DNA of 64,000 nt from Pagrus major (Eukaryota; Chordata; Actinopteri; Spariformes; Sparidae). The position numbers were made by a program, and so were the translations under genes. Under the pieces are notes generated by a model that had not been told where the DNA came from, ran no database searches, and worked only from the letters and a program-made list of their open reading frames with translations. Positions 1-13,892 of this stretch are shown one piece after another; the first letter of the stretch is position 1; each line of letters starts with the position of its first letter. Location of the stretch: the NCBI RefSeq assembly GCF_040436345.1, contig NC_133233.1, positions 10,311,381-10,375,380 on the forward strand, in the 5' to 3' direction.

Positions 1-269
1 GTGCATTTGCGCCTGATGAATAAGTCATTAGATCAGTGTTTTTTTTTTCGTCCCTGAAAGGTCCAGAGGGTCGGTGCCCGTGGCATCATTTCTAATAAGG
101 TCACAAACACAAAGAAACCTCTGTGACAGACACCAGCCCTGCCATGCTCATGGTAGATATAGATTCAAAATCTTGGACATTTTTGGAGCATTTTGGCAAT
201 ATGTAACCAGAAAAGGCTGCAATTGAAATGCTTAAAATGTTTGAAAATCTGAATCAGTCAAAGTTGGAG

Positions 270-595
270 CTGGAGAGGATGCAAAGATTACTTTCATTAT
301 TGGTTAACCTTCCAATTTGTTTTCACGATGAATTGATTAATTTTTAGTCTATAAAATGAAAAAATGAAATAGCCCCAAGTGATGTCTTCAAATCACTTCA
401 TTTGTCGAACCAACAGTCCAAAACCAAAAGACTCTTCATTTAATGTCAGCAATGACAAAGAAAATCTTTTCATTTAAAAAAGCTGGAGCCAACAAATGTT
501 TGACAATTGCTGGAAAAATGACTGAAACAATTCATTGATAATCAAAACATTTGGCAATTCATTTTCTTTCAATCGACTAATCGCTGCAGCTCTTA
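270..595. mobile_element. Degenerate MITE, GAGCTGCAAC-type (copy 1)
   Basis: The right end reads CGACTAATCGCTGCAGCTCTT and the interior contains CAATCGACTAATC and TTGATAATCAAAACATT, like the copy at 12192-12447. The left end is eroded. I know this family as abundant in teleosts, with ends resembling TAGAGCTGCAACGATTA. It is non-coding. Confidence 0.6.
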
Positions 596-976
596 AGTGT
601 AGGCACTGATTAAAGGTAAATTTTAAATTTAAGTGCTAAATGAAGTTGACGCGTCAGTTAAAGTAAAAGTGCTGAACTAGGTTGAAGATTCAGCTGAAGT
701 TCAAGCGCTGAAAGTAGCTGAAATGCCACCCGAAGTGTGGTGGATAAATTGGGTTGAATGTGTCAGCTATAGTTAAAGTCTAAAAAGAGATAAGTGCCAG
801 GTGAATGTAGTATAAATTGAAAGATGATGTCAGTTGAAGTGTTGGCTGAAGTGCAAGCACTGAAAGCAGTAGATCTGCAAAAGATCTGAGAACTGCAAGA
901 GTTAAAAGTGTCAGCAATGAAAAGGAGTTCAAAGGTCAGCACAGCCCCACTAGTGTAACTCTGACAACCTCTAAAA

Positions 977-1008
977 GTGTGTGTATGTGTGTGTGTGTGT
1001 GTGTGTGT
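977..1008. repeat. (TG)n microsatellite
   Basis: TG dinucleotide tract with one TA interruption. Confidence 0.95.
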
Positions 1009-2078
1009 AAATTGGGCTGCAGCAGGCGAGAGATTTTAATTTCATTTGATCGAATTAGGTGACATCTGAGGTAATAACAGCATGACAGTCGCAGTTGACA
1101 TATATACTAATCTCTACTACTATAATGCATTTATATTGCCAGTTTTGGAGTCACTCCTATATTATATACTTTTTGTTATACTCATATATAAACGGGACGT
1201 GACAGTATATTATTATAATGTTATCTAATTGAATAGTTGCATCTCCTGTTTTCAAGAGTTCACTACAAGTGCTTTCAAACCAAATAATGTCATGAACAGA
1301 CAAAACAACCACAACTTATCCCAAGAAAGGCCTGCAAACATCACTTAAAAATAGCAATCTTCTCCTCTATTATTCACTCACTACATCTTTTACTCTTTTT
1401 TTCATCAGTTGAAACTACGGTTTAAGCCACTCAGAAAGCCTCAGAGAGCTTTTACCATGAACTCCCCCAGAGGGCCTGGTGCTAGTGATGTTAGTGAAAA
1501 TCTCCAGAGGGGACCTGCAATCAAGCATGCACACACACACTAACACACACACTAAAAAATGAAAAGGTTGGCTAATAACCACACTTATCTTCCAGGGAAT
1601 TTTTATCAGGACAACTTGGCCGGTTTCAAGTTTTTCGGCTGAATTAACAATTTCAGCACATTTATAAATAAAGAAAACGCTTCTGAAATGAGTCATCATG
1701 AGTCGATAGCATCTTGGCAAACTTTTTTGTTGTGTGTGTGTATATATACGTGTGTAGTGATGTTAAATCATCACTTCCCACTGGCATTTTTCTTAATGAC
1801 TTGATGACATTTCAAGTGAGGTTGATACATGAGGGATACAAGACAAAATCCTTTGCCTTGCCATGATTTTTTTTGGCCATGTACACATGCACACACACAC
1901 CAATGCACACCTCCCAAATACATCCCAGTGAGCATTAGGGCCCTGTTGTAGCTCTGTTTACTGTTGAACACTTAAGATATACCTTCCTTTCTCCTGGCTA
2001 ACAAATAACGCCTGGGGTGCTGAAGGGATGAGCCGAGCACAAGTCACGCAACAGCCTCTCTTTCCTTCTCCATGCACG

Positions 2079-2081
<3 letters not shown>

Positions 2082-2111
<30 letters not shown>
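2082..2111. repeat. (CA)n microsatellite
   Basis: CA dinucleotide tract with a CG-containing left edge. Confidence 0.95.
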
Positions 2112-2113
<2 letters not shown>

Positions 2114-2277
2114 ATCATCTTGACTCACTTGATACCTGGCTGCCTGGGTGAGACATTTGCCCCTGCAGAGCTGTTGCCCTTAAACAATGTGCCTGGACGC
2201 TGTCAAGTCAGAGACCATCCTGCTTGTGTTAACTGACGTTTGGCTCTGCTTTGTCTTTCTTTGTGGTGCCCAAGTAA

Positions 2278-2338
<61 letters not shown>

Positions 2339-2364
2339 CGTGTGCGTGCGTGCATGTGTGTGTG
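2278..2364. repeat. (TG)n microsatellite, about 40 units
   Basis: A long pure TG tract followed by TGCG-type variants. Open reading frames through it, giving Cys-Val or Thr-His repeats, are artefacts. Confidence 0.97.
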
Positions 2365-3392
2365 ATAAGGTAACGTTGCCTTCAATGACTCCCCCTCTTG
2401 CTGAACCCTCTGCTTGCGTCTCTCTCCGTCCTAAAAATATTTTGTCAGGCTCACTCATTCGATAATAATTCGGATGAGAGCAGGAGTTCACTCAGAGTTC
2501 AGACTGCTCTGGGTGCTCAGAGTGCAGCTAAGGCCTGCCAACCAATAAAAACACACAAACGCTTTTAAACACCCTCTTGCATCACATTCTCTAGTCCTCT
2601 TTAATTAGCCTTTACTATGGCCCCTTTCTCGCTGAAATGCATGCTTTTATTTTTTTGTTTTAACATATTTTGGGTCTGTATCAGTTAAATGTGTATGGTG
2701 AATTTTCAACATGCCAGGTCTGAGATTGAAAAAAAGAAACTCCCCCTCAGAGCTTCTCCAAATAACCCTAACTTTATATGACATGATCTGAGGAACTATT
2801 TTTACTCGGGCGAGTTACGCGCTCCTGTTTTGCCATATCAAATGCTGATGAAAGGGGACCTCATCTGGCTGACGGTAGTTAGCGTATTGAGCTGTATCGG
2901 GTCAGATGCCACCTTTGGTTAGTGATCTTTCCAACCGCATGGAAACATATCGATTTACATTAGGGAACAACAGAAGGGACCGGGCCTGGCCACTGTAGCA
3001 CACTGAAGCATGCTTCAATTAAGATAAATGGAGGTGACAGACAAAACAAGCGGTCTGACGTACAGTATGGCCGAGCAGCCAGCGTATAGACAGCTGATGA
3101 CATGTAGTACACGAGTCACGAAGCCACGCAAGTCTTCAGAGAACAATCCTGATTCTTATCAGTAATATCTCATATAAAAGGAATGCGCTTAATTTCCTTG
3201 CATTCATTCCATCACTCAATGCAGTGTGGGTATTTAAATATACAGTGAATGTGTGCAGGTAAAAGCAATATGTCATTTTTTTTGTGGCCAAGCTTACTAT
3301 GTTAAGAGTTCAGGATCGTGATGCATTCAGATGAATTTGCAGACTGTGTAAGTTAAATTTATGTAAGACAAGTTGGGAGAGGATTGGGATGT

Positions 3393-3806
3393 ATACAAGT
3401 ACTGTACTTGAGTACAATTTTGAGGTACTTGCTCTTTACTCTAGTACTTCCATTTTCTGCTACTTTATACATCTACTTCGCTACAATTCAGAGGCAAATA
3501 TTGCACTTTTTCCTTCACTATATCTATTTGACAACTTTAGGTACAGATTTAGTTCAAAATATAATCAACAAATAAATTATGATGTAATGTTATAGATTAA
3601 AATCAAACTTTATTGATGGATATTGATTGGAATTTTATGAAAGTGACAAACACATACATAATAATTTTGCCATTTAATAATAAACATCATTTTGAAATCT
3701 GCATAATCATATACTTGAGTATTTTAGTATATTTTGATGCTATTTCTACACTGTGGTATTGCTGCTTTCACTTAAGTAGAAGATCTGAGTACTTCTTCCA
3801 CCACTG
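3393..3806. mobile_element. Non-autonomous hAT-like element, CAGTGGTGGAA-type (copy 1)
   Basis: The right end is CTTCCACCACTG, the inverse of the family's CAGTGGTGGAA start. The interior contains ACTTGAGTACAATTTTGAGG, TTCTGCTACTTTATACATC and ATTTGACAACTTTAG. Related copies lie at 56944-57490 and 26607-26691. The left terminus is lost. This is a common teleost repeat with no coding capacity. Confidence 0.75.
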
Positions 3807-5270
3807 TGTGATACAGACACAGAAAACTGACCAAGTTTATTGACACAGTTTGTTTAATTTCTTCCTCACTGTCTTGTGATTTCCTCCTTTCACTCGCTGG
3901 TTAATGGTTTGGTATGTTGATCCACATCGTGCCAGAGCGGCAGCGTCACTGAGTTCATTCATCAGCCACTGTGAATAGCCTCTCCATTCGCTCGGTTTAG
4001 CCATCAACAGATCGCGTTACTGACACCAGTGAGCTTTTTATGCGGGTGGCCATGTTAAATTGGTTGTGCTGTAGCTAATAGGCCCTGGGTGCTCACTGGG
4101 AGGAAACTGGTGACCATTTGCACCAGGATGACGGCCAACGTTCTGTTCAGGGGAGTGAATCTTCAATCGGTTCATTGTGTTCTGTCTCTAAAGCATGCAA
4201 ACAGGACAACGGAGGGACACAGACAAGCTTCACGATAAGAATGTCTGACTATTGGACTCTGCTACTGATTTGGTTGGTTCTGCTGTACATTGCAAAATTG
4301 CAATCAAGGCCACATTCCAGACCTTTATTCATATGCATTCCTTTATTGTTGCTAAATGGATTCAGTTTTCTCAAATTCAGTGATCCCACAACAAATAAAA
4401 CTTTTTCCTAAACTCAGGGAGCTGTTTCTGTGCAGAAGTAGCCGCATGTCACAACAAATACAAAAACGGCTGTTCCGAGGCTTAATGAGTTATCAAATGG
4501 GCTTTCAACATGTGGCTTTGGGCAGTGCTGAATCTGTGAGCCATATTGCATGTTTGCATGGAGATCAACAAAGTCTATTTGTTTGTTGTGTGGGGGGATG
4601 AATATAAATTGGAAATGTGAAATTAGTTCATCTAAAGCCAAAAGGGGAGTCGTTGGGGTTAAGCATGCTGGAGTAGCGTGCTTATAAAAATAGCGCAGCT
4701 ACACTGCAAACCAATAGCAGAACAAATGTTTGCAGTAACAAATATGTCTGCCAATAACATTACATTACCATGAAGTTTAAATATACTTGACTTCAGAGCA
4801 GCTTTTGAGATTTCTAATCTAATTCCATGATAATACAAACTATGTAAAACAACAGCTTGGAGGGTTCGTAGCACCGCTGCATTCTTAAAGTGCTTCCATA
4901 ATATAATTATCAACCTAAACTCCAGGGGCTTCTCTGCGCTTGTTGCTTCCCTCCCTGTCCCTCTGCGCTCTGTGCCGGCAGAGCGGCGCGCTAGGCAGTA
5001 GCTGTGGCAGTAATTACACAAGACAGCTTCCAACAATAGTGTTGGGCCAACAAAGGCTTCTGCTCCCCCTGCATGAGTCCTGGCTGTCTATTCACACTCA
5101 CTCAAACTCCAACACACACTCTACCCGTTGGTTCACACACACAAACTTGCACACAAGCACACCTCCTATTGCTGCACGGCCGCCACTAGCTGTTACAGTT
5201 AGCGTCTAACGGGGGGCCCCCCTCGGCACTGATTTGAGTAATTCACTTATGGCCTTTTGTGATCCCAGGG

Positions 5271-5301
5271 GGCTCTGTTGGCGCCCCAGGCCAACAGAGT
5301 C
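5271..5301. repeat. Short inverted repeat (hairpin)
   Basis: CTCTGTTGG and CCAACAGAG are perfect 9-bp arms around a GC-rich loop in otherwise unannotated DNA. The function is unknown. Confidence 0.5.
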
Positions 5302-7369
5302 CAACTCCACTCAAGCGAGTTCAGTGTCTGTGGCACGAGAGGCCAGGCAGGGACAAAGCCAGTGTCATGCCTTTGATTCAAGCAACTAATGAGTTAGTTG
5401 TGAGGATCCTAAATGCATAAGGCGGCTTCTCCATTCATGGTTCTCGACACATACAAGGGATTAGCATGGCTGGCCTGTCGCACTAGTTAACAGCTATTGT
5501 GTGGCTGATTGCTGCGGAGGGGGCGAACACACATGCAGGAGGGTGGGAGAATGAGCCGACGTGCAACTAATGTGCAATTTAGCATGGAATCATCGGGCGG
5601 ATAATAACTACATGTTAGCCACAACAAAGGAAATATAACAAGATTTGAATTACGACATACAAGCAACTAGTGTGAGTTTTCTGAACAGCTTGAGGAGATA
5701 AAGCAATAAAAATGGTCTCATCCTACCTGAAGGAGCTGTAATTCCACCTTAAATCATTTTATTAGTGTCACTTTGATTAAGGAATTCATAGTTAAAGAGC
5801 TACTAGATTATAACAGGTGACAAACAAATAGTACAACTTTTTTTTTAAAGTGACACTAACATTGGGACAATACAACCCTCCCTTGGGTTTGATTGGTTAT
5901 TGACCCCATAGTTTTCTACAATGGGTTCTGGGTAAAGTCAAGGCAGTATTGCATATAAAGGTGTTCAATTTTTGTTGATTTACTTCAACTGGAAAAACAA
6001 ATAATGCCATTATAAGTATCCACGTTACTGTGGCGTATAAACCTATTTCAGTCTAACCCCATTCACAAAAAATGAACGGGCTTTTTGCATGCCAAAACAA
6101 AGCAAAAGAATTATAAGACCCTGAGCACTGGCATTAAGTTAGTCATAACAGTGAGAACGCATTTACATTTACACTGGAAGTGTATTAAGCGGCCATACAT
6201 CTACCTTTGTATATAGAACTCGTTGCACGGAATTACAGACATCGCATGTGGAGGAAAGAGGAAGGAGAAAAGCCTGAGCACTGGCATTTAGCCTGATCAC
6301 GCACTCTTCATGAAGCACATGGAGATGAGAGGTGATTTTCTTTCACAGAGGTCAGTGAAACAAACAGAAGGGCAGAACCCCATAGGGAGGAAGAGGGGAG
6401 AAAGAAGGAGGAGGATGAGGTAGAAATGTTCATCATGGTCAAAGAAAAAAAGAAAAAGGAAGAAAAGACAGAGAAAAAAGCAAAATGTCTCTGCTTCCAC
6501 TGTATACACACACAGAGATTGGGTCAGAGATCCATTATCTCCCTGGATGTTCTTAATCAATACACATCACAACATCTTATACGGGTTTAACGGTGTATGG
6601 TGATCACTAAAACTTATGTGAACCACGATGAGAAGCTATGTCAAATGATCTAATGAACTGTCAAGAGAAAACGTGTGAATGTGACCTGCCGGTTACAAGA
6701 AAAAAAAAAAGCTCAAATGCCACTTTTGCCCAATTTCAGAGAAATATGTCATTCACAGAATCACCTTTTATTACTCATAATGTAAAAGGCTTGTAACAGC
6801 TCAGGGTGAACTGGAGATGTCGTGCCACAAACACCAGAACAACGCTGGCAGGTCCGCTTGTATGTCTCCAGGCTTGTTGTGACATATGAGATTTAACTGA
6901 TATGATGGGCTGATGGGTCGAAGTCCCCGCATCCTTTGGGCTTTGATGCATTGCGTGCTGGAGGACTCAAATGTGCAATCATCCAGCGTAACCAAGACAT
7001 CAAAAAATCAGCATGTAAGCATCGATTCACAGCTCGTCAAGTTGATACTAATTACCCAAGAAGTTTAACTGATTCCTGGTGATTTCTGTCTCCTATAGTG
7101 CCGCTAACAGTGTGATTGGGTCACACAACAGGGGTGACTGAAAAGGTCAAAGGGTTCGACCTTCAGTGAGTTTGAGTGTCCAGTTCAAAAAATGTATAGA
7201 CAGATGAAACAAATGGGTTAATGAGCTGTGCAGTTAAGTACTCAGCATATAGTCTCAACCAGTGATACTAGTGCCACAGGTCAACGCTAATAGAGTCCTT
7301 GAAAGAACCACAATTCTTTTGATTCTCATGAAATGGCCAGTAAACAGGAGTCTACAACCATGTTAACAG

Positions 7370-7765
7370 CTTAATGAGGCTGTACTTAGGCACGGCTGGT
7401 GCTTTAAGCTAATTGCTGATACAATGAGAACACTAACATGCTGATGCTTAACAGGTATAATATTTACCATCTTAGTTTATCATGTTAGCATGCAAACATG
7501 TGCTTATTAGCACTAAGGTACACCTGAGACTGATGAGTTTGTCATTAGTTTTGCAGGTGTTGAACAAATAAGTTGACCTTATGATTTCACAAGGAAAAAT
7601 GTCATGTGATCACCAACATCAGTAGGATTCTTCATCTGGGCACAATGAATGGCCATACCAAATTTGATGCCAATCCATCCAATAGTTGTTGAGATATTTC
7701 AGTCTGGACCAAAGTGGTGGAGGAACCAACGGACAGACCAACCAACCGGAGCCGTACCACTAATG
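7370..7765. mobile_element. Dispersed teleost repeat with TTAGCATGCAAAC-type core
   Basis: The segment contains ATGTTAGCATGCAAACATG, TTAGCACTAAGGTAC, GTCATTAGTTTTGCAGGTGT and CAATCCATCCAATAGTTGTT. I recognise this series as a very common fish intergenic repeat. I cannot assign its superfamily from this copy. Confidence 0.55.
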
Positions 7766-10700
7766 TAGCTAAAAACACTGTAAAATATAAACTGAATAAA
7801 CCTTTCTTCATTTCCAACTCTTTTTAAAAAATCATTTCAATGTTTTGAGTAATATTTAATGTCCACGTTATTGCAAGAACAGGATAAGTGCGAAACCTAC
7901 ATTCAACAAGTGCCTTATCACAACATAGACATGACATCTGTTCAAATACTGTGAACTGATAAGGGTGCTAACTCTACCCTCTGTCCAAATATGCAATGTT
8001 CATAATAATCTAAACAATGGCTCTTAGGTTTACTGTGATGATCCTGTCAAGGTTGTTTCCCAAACCGCCACCCATGCTGGGATAGGCTTCGGGACAATAA
8101 CACTCTTATCTTATGTTGTGTGAAGACTAAAAACAAGGTAACAAAATGGGGAATAGGGGACCCACTTTCTCTGTAGATGTAAAAGGCTTCTTCTCCAGTA
8201 ACAAAAACACAACAATTCTTAGTTTCAGGTTATTATACACTAATGAAAGCATAATTTTGATAATTATTAATGATCATTCTGAGTATCATATTCAATTTCT
8301 GCTAAAAGATCCCCTTAAATCTGTAGCCTTTAAGAATATGAACAACTGTGGGCTGCAGTCAGCAATTCACTGGAAATTTCGAAAGCAAAGACATTTTGTT
8401 AAAAACCGTAAACAACAGTGAAATGACCACATCTTGACCTTTCTGTTGCTAAACCTTTTCACTTCATTTATATTCCAGGCAGCTTGCTGATTTGTCTTGG
8501 CCTCTGCCCTACCCAGCTTGTCTGCCTTTGGGTTGCAGAGCATAGGGAAGGAAAAAAAAAAAGCGTGGGGTCACTGAGAGTTTAGTAAACACAAAGTCCG
8601 ACTAAAATGTGACCTGATACACATTTTCACCCCTTCAGCAAAGACTCCGTTCATAAACAGCTATCTCATTGCAGCGCTTCCTCTTTCTGCAAAAATGGAA
8701 TGTATTGACTCGACTTGATACAGATTTGACATGAAAAGGATTAACCCAAATAGTCAGGGAGAGAGGGGGCTTACATCCGTGAAATTCTCCTCAAATTTGT
8801 AGATGAGACTGTAGATCTAGACTGATTGCTTTTTGTCTTGTTCCGTCCTTCCTCTATTGCACGATGGTTGATTGGTTACAAAACCATCTCCTGTCTGCTG
8901 GTTGACGTCACAGGTGGCGTAGGCCTGGCGTGAGTCTGAGGGTTCTGTGGTCTTCCTCTTCCTCTTTTATTATAGCTCAGCCAGCATTTAGAGGCAGACA
9001 ACAACACATGTACTGAAACTAGCCGGCACGAGTTTGGAGATTAGCAACACAGACGCAGATCTAAACACTGATCACTGTCGTATTGGCATCAGCATTTCAA
9101 GTTACCAAACTTGGCATGGATAGGTTTACTTGCACTCACATCTCTCATCATATTTGTGGGCGTCTATGTGTGTGTGTTCCCATACGCTGTCAACACCCTG
9201 ACTGGACTGACAGTTATGAGAGAAGGTGGGGCTTTAATTGAGGGCTTCCAGACACACACACACACTTATAAATACACCTTGATGTGATGTGGATAGATTT
9301 ACACCGCAGACATTTATATTTGGCCATGAGATTTGTTTTGGTGGTAACTTTAGGGGTTGTTATGATGCATTGCAAGAATTGATGAGTTTCAGGGCAGATG
9401 ATTTACTGAAAGCAAAGCAGTACAAGTCATAAAGATGGTTGGCAATTGTGTGTTTTTAACAGGAGTTTTGGTGTTGATTTCAGTGTTGTTGCTAGTTAGA
9501 GCAACAAGATTTTTTTTTATTTCATCTGCTTGTTTGTCCCACTCAGGGATGATCATCAGATTGAGCTTAGAGATAATAAAAACAAACGCAAGGTCCTCAA
9601 CTAAATAGTTAAGCAAATGATCTCCCTTTAAAAGTTACCTTGCTCAATGAACAGATTTTTTTTTAGATAAAGTTTATTTCCGTGATCAATTCTAGAAATA
9701 GTACTTGTAATATTCCAAAGAACAGCACAAACTTTTTCAACCCGACTGAAAGTGGCGACACAGCTGCCACTGTGAAATGACAGCAGACAGTCTCCGTCTG
9801 GGCTCAGTAATCAATCCGTGCACACTTGTTGCACTTTTTGGCTTCTCCCCAAAAAACTTGAAACTGTCAAGCCTCCATAGAGTTGCCCCTGCCTTCTCTA
9901 CTCTAATAGCTGCTAGACTGTTGATTCTCTTTGATAAATCCAGTCATGCACCTACTCATAATAAGTGGGTATTTGACTTAATGAGCTGCGGGTTTGGAAC
10001 CCATTTTTTCCCCTCTTCTCCTCTATCAGTGTTGTTTTATTTATTTATTTGTGTGCTGTATTAATTGAGATATTTTTCTATTTAATTGCACCCCCTTTTT
10101 CCTTTTTCTAACCTACTGTACTCTGTTTTGATGTCTATTAATAATTCTCCCTGCTACATTATCTTCTTGTCATTTTTGTTAAAATTAGGAATAAGGTCAG
10201 AAGAACCGCCAGAAACGATATTGCAGTTATTTGTTTGGTTTTGACAGTTTTGTGCACCATATGTGTGATTTTCATGCCGTTTATACATGTTAATAAATCA
10301 CAAACAAGAAAAATAAAGTATAATAGCAGGCTATTATTTTTGCATAACAGATATATACATATGCCAAAAGCCAAACAAGAGTCATGAATGTTTGTTGAAA
10401 TAAAAACTGTCTATGAAGGTGCGATACTTTCTATAATGTAGTTTTACAATATCTTGAAACAAGCAACAATAAGGCAGATTCCTCCACAAGTATCAAAACA
10501 ACACTAAATACAAGAAAGCTTGTCCACCTTTTTAAGGGGGGTTGTGCAGGATCTTGAGGTGTTTAGTAAAACCACTGAAACTTGATGTTGGTCACAGAAT
10601 TTTTCCACAGACAACAAAAACGCCCGCTTGAAAAAAAACTTGAATGAAATTGGGGCAATAACTGAAAAACATTAAACATGCAAAAATCAGAAACACAATG

Positions 10701-11585
10701 TAGTTTAAAGGTCCACATGATAGTGAGGACAGATAGAGGTGGATATGTGCAATGAGACATATATAGGGATTAGTGTCGGTGCTGTATTTTTTCCCAAGGG
10801 TGTGATGGGGAATCTGATCGCAGTGCCACAAATGTCGAGACCTGTCAAAATAATCCTCTGTCACACCTCACCAGAACCAGCTCATCACACGGCAAAAACA
10901 GCCACCAAGGAACCCAATCCATAAGCTTACATGTTTTATCATGAACTTTTTCTAAAATGTGACCACATTACACAAAAACAAAGCCCACAAAAGCGGCGCC
11001 AACATTGCTTTAGATTTATTGAGACACATATCATGCCGGCAGCTAATGTTAATGCATTAGCATGAATTACATCAACTTATATCTAGCCTGTAGCAGTGCA
11101 ATATAGCCTGAACATTAGGGAGAGGGGTCTGTCCTTTATTATGTGGTCTCCAAGCCCCTCTGCCTTATAACTCCCATCTGATTCTCATCACAAGCCTTGC
11201 TGCCTTCTGCTCTTGTTAGAGCCCATTTCAATTCATATTAGGAACACGGGATAAGAGGGAAAAGAGGAGGAGAGAAAGGAAAAGGTGATTGATGAGCATG
11301 AGGGTGCATGTCACATTTCCTTGAATCAAATTAATGACTCCTCATCTGTTGCTTGAGGTATCATGATTGCTTTTAAATACAGAAAAACAAGCCCCTCTCT
11401 GCATCTCAGCAAAAATATAAGTTAATTAAAAAGAGATCTTTCCCTTAAAGGTTTTACTTTAATTACCTGATCCACTCCAAAAGTATGCTCATAACCTGAG
11501 TACGTTTTTCGAAAAACAAAGCAAAATTCGAGTTTCAAATAATGAGATAAACAGCAGCGAAACACAATCAGGACTCCAAAACAGA

Positions 11586-11623
11586 AAACACACACACACT
11601 TACACACACACACACACACACAC
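11586..11623. repeat. (CA)n microsatellite
   Basis: Interrupted CA dinucleotide tract. A second, shorter one follows at about 11771-11800. Confidence 0.9.
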
Positions 11624-12191
11624 CGGGGGAGAATTAAAAGCAATCGGGGCAGAAAGACAAAGGAGGAGGGATAGTTAATCCTTAGGGTAAATATTTAACA
11701 AGCTCAGCAATTACAGTGAGGGCAGAGGCCTAACATGGAAGAGAAGGGAATTACAGCCTGCTGACTGTCAACACACACACACGCACACACACTCACACAG
11801 ATACTCACATGGACCTACTCGCTGGAGGAAAAGGCCTAAAAATGCTGAAATATAGATATCCTGACCTAAAATAAAAATTAAAACATGGGACAAAGAGCCT
11901 GTACACAGCCTGTAGGCTACGAGCTGATGATTTGGATTTTTTATATTATTGTCATTATTTTTTAAGGGGTGGTTTGCCCCTCTGGACTTGCGGCCCACTT
12001 TCACTGGCCTCGACATGCTTTACCTGCGCCATGGCATACTTAAACTTGATTAACTGTATTTCCATTGTGTCCTCTCAACAATACACCTTTGCAAAGAGCT
12101 TAAAGTCCTCGGGTATGTGTTCAAGTGTGAGTGGGACTGTCAATTTCAAAATAAAAATCTGTACTTTACTTTAATAAAATTATATACAAAG

Positions 12192-12447
12192 TAGAGCTGC
12201 AACTAACAATTATTTTCATAGTCGTTCAATCTGTCAATCATTTGCTCAATTACCTGATCAGTTGTTTGGCCATTAAAATGTTAGAAAATGGTAAAAATAA
12301 CAAATTTGAAAAGCTGAAATCAGAGAATCTGACACATTTAAATTTAAACTGAATTTGAGTCAAATGATTTATTGATTATCAAAATAGGTGGTGATTAATG
12401 TCATAGTTGACAACTAATCTATTAATCAATTAGTCATTGCAGCTCTA
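12192..12447. mobile_element. MITE with TAGAGCTGC / GCAGCTCTA termini (copy 2)
   Basis: The ends are perfect inverted repeats: TAGAGCTGCAA at the left and TTGCAGCTCTA at the right. They enclose about 256 bp with the family-typical GTTTGGCCATTAAAATG, TTATTGATTATCAAAATAG and TTGACAACTAAT. It looks near full length for a short, internally deleted copy and is non-coding. Confidence 0.8.
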
Positions 12448-13853
12448 CTAAAAACAGGAACTAAATTTCTTCAATCAATGTCAAATTGTTTCTATTTTTT
12501 CTGCTGGGGTGGCGTGTCAAAAAGCAAATAGAGCCATCTCAGGTGATACGTCTCATTGTGCATGTGAACACTTCACAACTGAATCTCATGAAATATGATG
12601 AATAAGGGAAAGTGGCTGAAGAGAATCTGTTTGATGTCAGTTTTTATTTACACATACACACACAGGCGGGCACGCTGACACGCACAGCCTAGGGGTATAT
12701 TTGCATAAAGTGCATAGGTACACACTGTTCACTGGGCTCCACCCTTGAGCAGTCACGCAACACAGACAACAGGTAGTATGTGAGCATGCTTCCTAAACCA
12801 CCTGCTACTACTTCTTCTTCTCTGTCTCTAAGCCTTGTAACACATGATATTCTCATAACGGTCCTTTAATTACATAAAACAACCTGTAGCCAAATCCCAT
12901 AACCTCTTGATCAAAACGAACTGAACTACACATCAGCCATAACTCAGGAGCCATTTCACACAGTCCCCCCAGTGGACAAAAAAGAGAACTGCATCATTAT
13001 AAGTGGAAAAATCCTCCTCTAGAAGACAATTTTTAAATGCAAATGAAACTTAAGGTTGCAGGTTTCTTGGTTTCGTAGCATGGTTTCAGTGAATGACTCA
13101 CTGCTAAAAAGAAGAAGAAGAAGAAACAAAAAGAGCAGATTATGACTGTTGTTCCAAACCACAGGAAGGATGTGGATGCGTACTTGTGCTGCTCATCTTA
13201 GATTTATCTGGAAAGGCTCTGGCCACGCTCCATGTTTAAATATCAGTGGAAAAACTGCAACCATTCAAGGCGAGTGAGCTGACCAAAGAGAGGGAGGGCA
13301 GAGATCACAGATGTATGCAGCGCCAAAATCCCTCATGTTCCACTCTGATTAATCTTATTAGTGTAGCATCAAAAGGCAGCTAAGCCGGTCAGTACTGCCA
13401 CTGATATAACAGGCATCCAGCAGAGGTGGAGCAAACAAACAGAGCATTAATGCATGTTGGAGAAGTTAAAAATAGAAGATCCTAAAATAATTCCTGATGA
13501 ATACAACCTTTACTGTTAGCACTAGTGCCCAAACACTTCACGTAACTTTGAAAAGTGTGCACAGAAAGCTATTAGAAACATAACCACTCATTTCAACACA
13601 CCTTTCAACACTGTTAGCTGTTTCACACACATGACTGAGCCTCCATTTTCCAATAGGGAGGGGGGCCATCTCAGCTCTCGCTTCGCACTGACACTCCTCA
13701 GCACCGCTCCTCACGTTGGCAGCGGTTGCTGTCTTTATCTCTGCGTGATCCCTTATCCTGAAAAGGCACCTTTAATAAGTCCGATTAGCACCTGTGCTGC
13801 TACTTTCCGTGATGGCTAAGCTAAGTGAGCATTCAGGGTAAAACAACTAATTG

Positions 13854-13892
13854 TGTGTGTGTGTGTGTGTGTATGTGAGTGTGTGTGTGTGT
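13854..13892. repeat. (TG)n microsatellite
   Basis: TG tract with one TATGTGAG interruption. Confidence 0.93.

Noticed and set aside
2180-2491. Open frames rich in Cys-Val or Thr-His
   Set aside because: They are translations of the TG/CA microsatellite. The same applies to the frames over 18026-18484.
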